Source: Nitratifractor sp. (GTDB lineage Bacteria > Campylobacterota > Campylobacteria > Campylobacterales > Sulfurovaceae). Taken from it: a stretch of DNA of 5,162 nucleotides. The notes under the pieces are model-generated. The model saw only the letters and a program-made list of their open reading frames with translations. It was not told the origin of the DNA and made no database searches. The stretch covers positions 1-5,162 of the forward strand of contig JANTGQ010000120.1 of the NCBI GenBank assembly GCA_024762845.1. Reading direction: 5' to 3'. The translations under genes and the position numbers were made by a program. Below are positions 4,961-5,162 of the stretch, one piece after another (position 1 is the first letter of the stretch; the number at the start of each line of letters is the position of its first letter).

Positions 4961-5036
4961 GACCCGTTAGCTCAGTTGGTAGAGCAACTCCCTTTTAAGG
5001 AGTGGGCCCTTGGTTCGAATCCAAGACGGGTCACCA
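4961..5036 (+). tRNA. tRNA-Lys(UUU), copy 2
   Basis: This copy is identical over all 76 bases to the one at 4504-4579, with anticodon TTT at 4994-4996 and encoded CCA at 5034-5036. The flanks differ from copy 1 immediately on both sides, so sequence identity is confined to the gene. It lies four bases before the second tRNA-Val. Whether it is read from the upstream promoter or from one inside the spacer is not clear. Confidence 0.98.
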
Positions 5037-5040
5037 CCAC

Positions 5041-5116
5041 GGTCGCTTAGCTCAGTTGGTAGAGCGCTACCCTTACAAGGTAGATGTCATAAGTTCGAGT
5101 CTTATAGCGACCACCA
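5041..5116 (+). tRNA. tRNA-Val(UAC), copy 2
   Basis: This copy is identical over all 76 bases to the one at 4701-4776, with anticodon TAC at 5074-5076 and encoded CCA at 5114-5116. It is separated from tRNA-Lys copy 2 by only four bases (CCAC), so the two must be processed from one transcript. The Glu and Asp genes of the first block have no second copy here. Confidence 0.98.
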
Positions 5117-5162
5117 CTTACAGAACTAATTGAAACAATGATACAATACAACTTCATATAAT
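5117..5162 (+). promoter_or_regulatory. Possible -10 element at the window edge
   Basis: The last six bases are TATAAT (5157-5162). TTGAAA lies at 5130-5135, but the 21-base gap is too long for a standard -35, and TACAAT at 5142-5147 is a rival. It could drive a gene beyond the window. No terminator is visible after the last tRNA. Confidence 0.25.

Noticed and set aside
4504..5116. Phage or island attachment site in the repeated tRNA genes
   Set aside because: No integrase or foreign gene is present, and the repeats are whole functional tRNA genes, not 3' fragments.

Overview
The window is AT-rich bacterial DNA that looks like Campylobacterota (Epsilonproteobacteria), probably a free-living sulfur-oxidiser of the Sulfurimonas type. 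The genus is a judgement from protein style, not a proven assignment. The content is chromosomal housekeeping: two translation enzymes, one CinA-family enzyme and six tRNA genes. I see no phage, transposon, CRISPR array, toxin-antitoxin pair or defence genes, and no clearly new multi-gene system.

Layout. On the minus strand an operon reads leftward: ileS (3081 to 328), then a 37-codon membrane-protein gene (328 to 215), then the first 68 codons of gatA (206 to the window edge). The small gene starts on a GTG sharing one base with the ileS stop (TAGTG). Its own stop lies inside the gatA ribosome-binding site, so the three genes look transcriptionally and translationally linked. A 294-bp divergent intergenic region (3082-3375) holds promoter-like elements for ileS and for the rightward gene, plus inverted and direct repeats.

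On the plus strand a CinA-family gene (3376-4419) has an intact nicotinamide-nucleotide amidase domain but a shortened, motif-less N-terminal half. It ends in a terminator-like hairpin. Seventeen bases later comes a perfect consensus sigma-70 promoter (TTGACA, 17-bp spacer, TATAAT) driving tRNA-Lys(UUU), tRNA-Glu(UUC), tRNA-Val(UAC) and tRNA-Asp(GUC). After a 98-bp structured spacer come second, sequence-identical copies of tRNA-Lys and tRNA-Val. All six tRNA genes encode their CCA end.

How it works together. IleRS charges tRNA-Ile. GatA is the amidase subunit of GatCAB, which turns Glu-tRNA(Gln), and often Asp-tRNA(Asn), into the amidated forms. The tRNAs supply Lys, Glu, Val and Asp. The CinA-like enzyme most likely recycles NMN in NAD metabolism. 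The points most worth a second look are the small membrane gene, the degenerate N-terminal half of the CinA-like protein, the C/U-rich structured spacer between the two tRNA blocks, and odd features in and just before tRNA-Glu.
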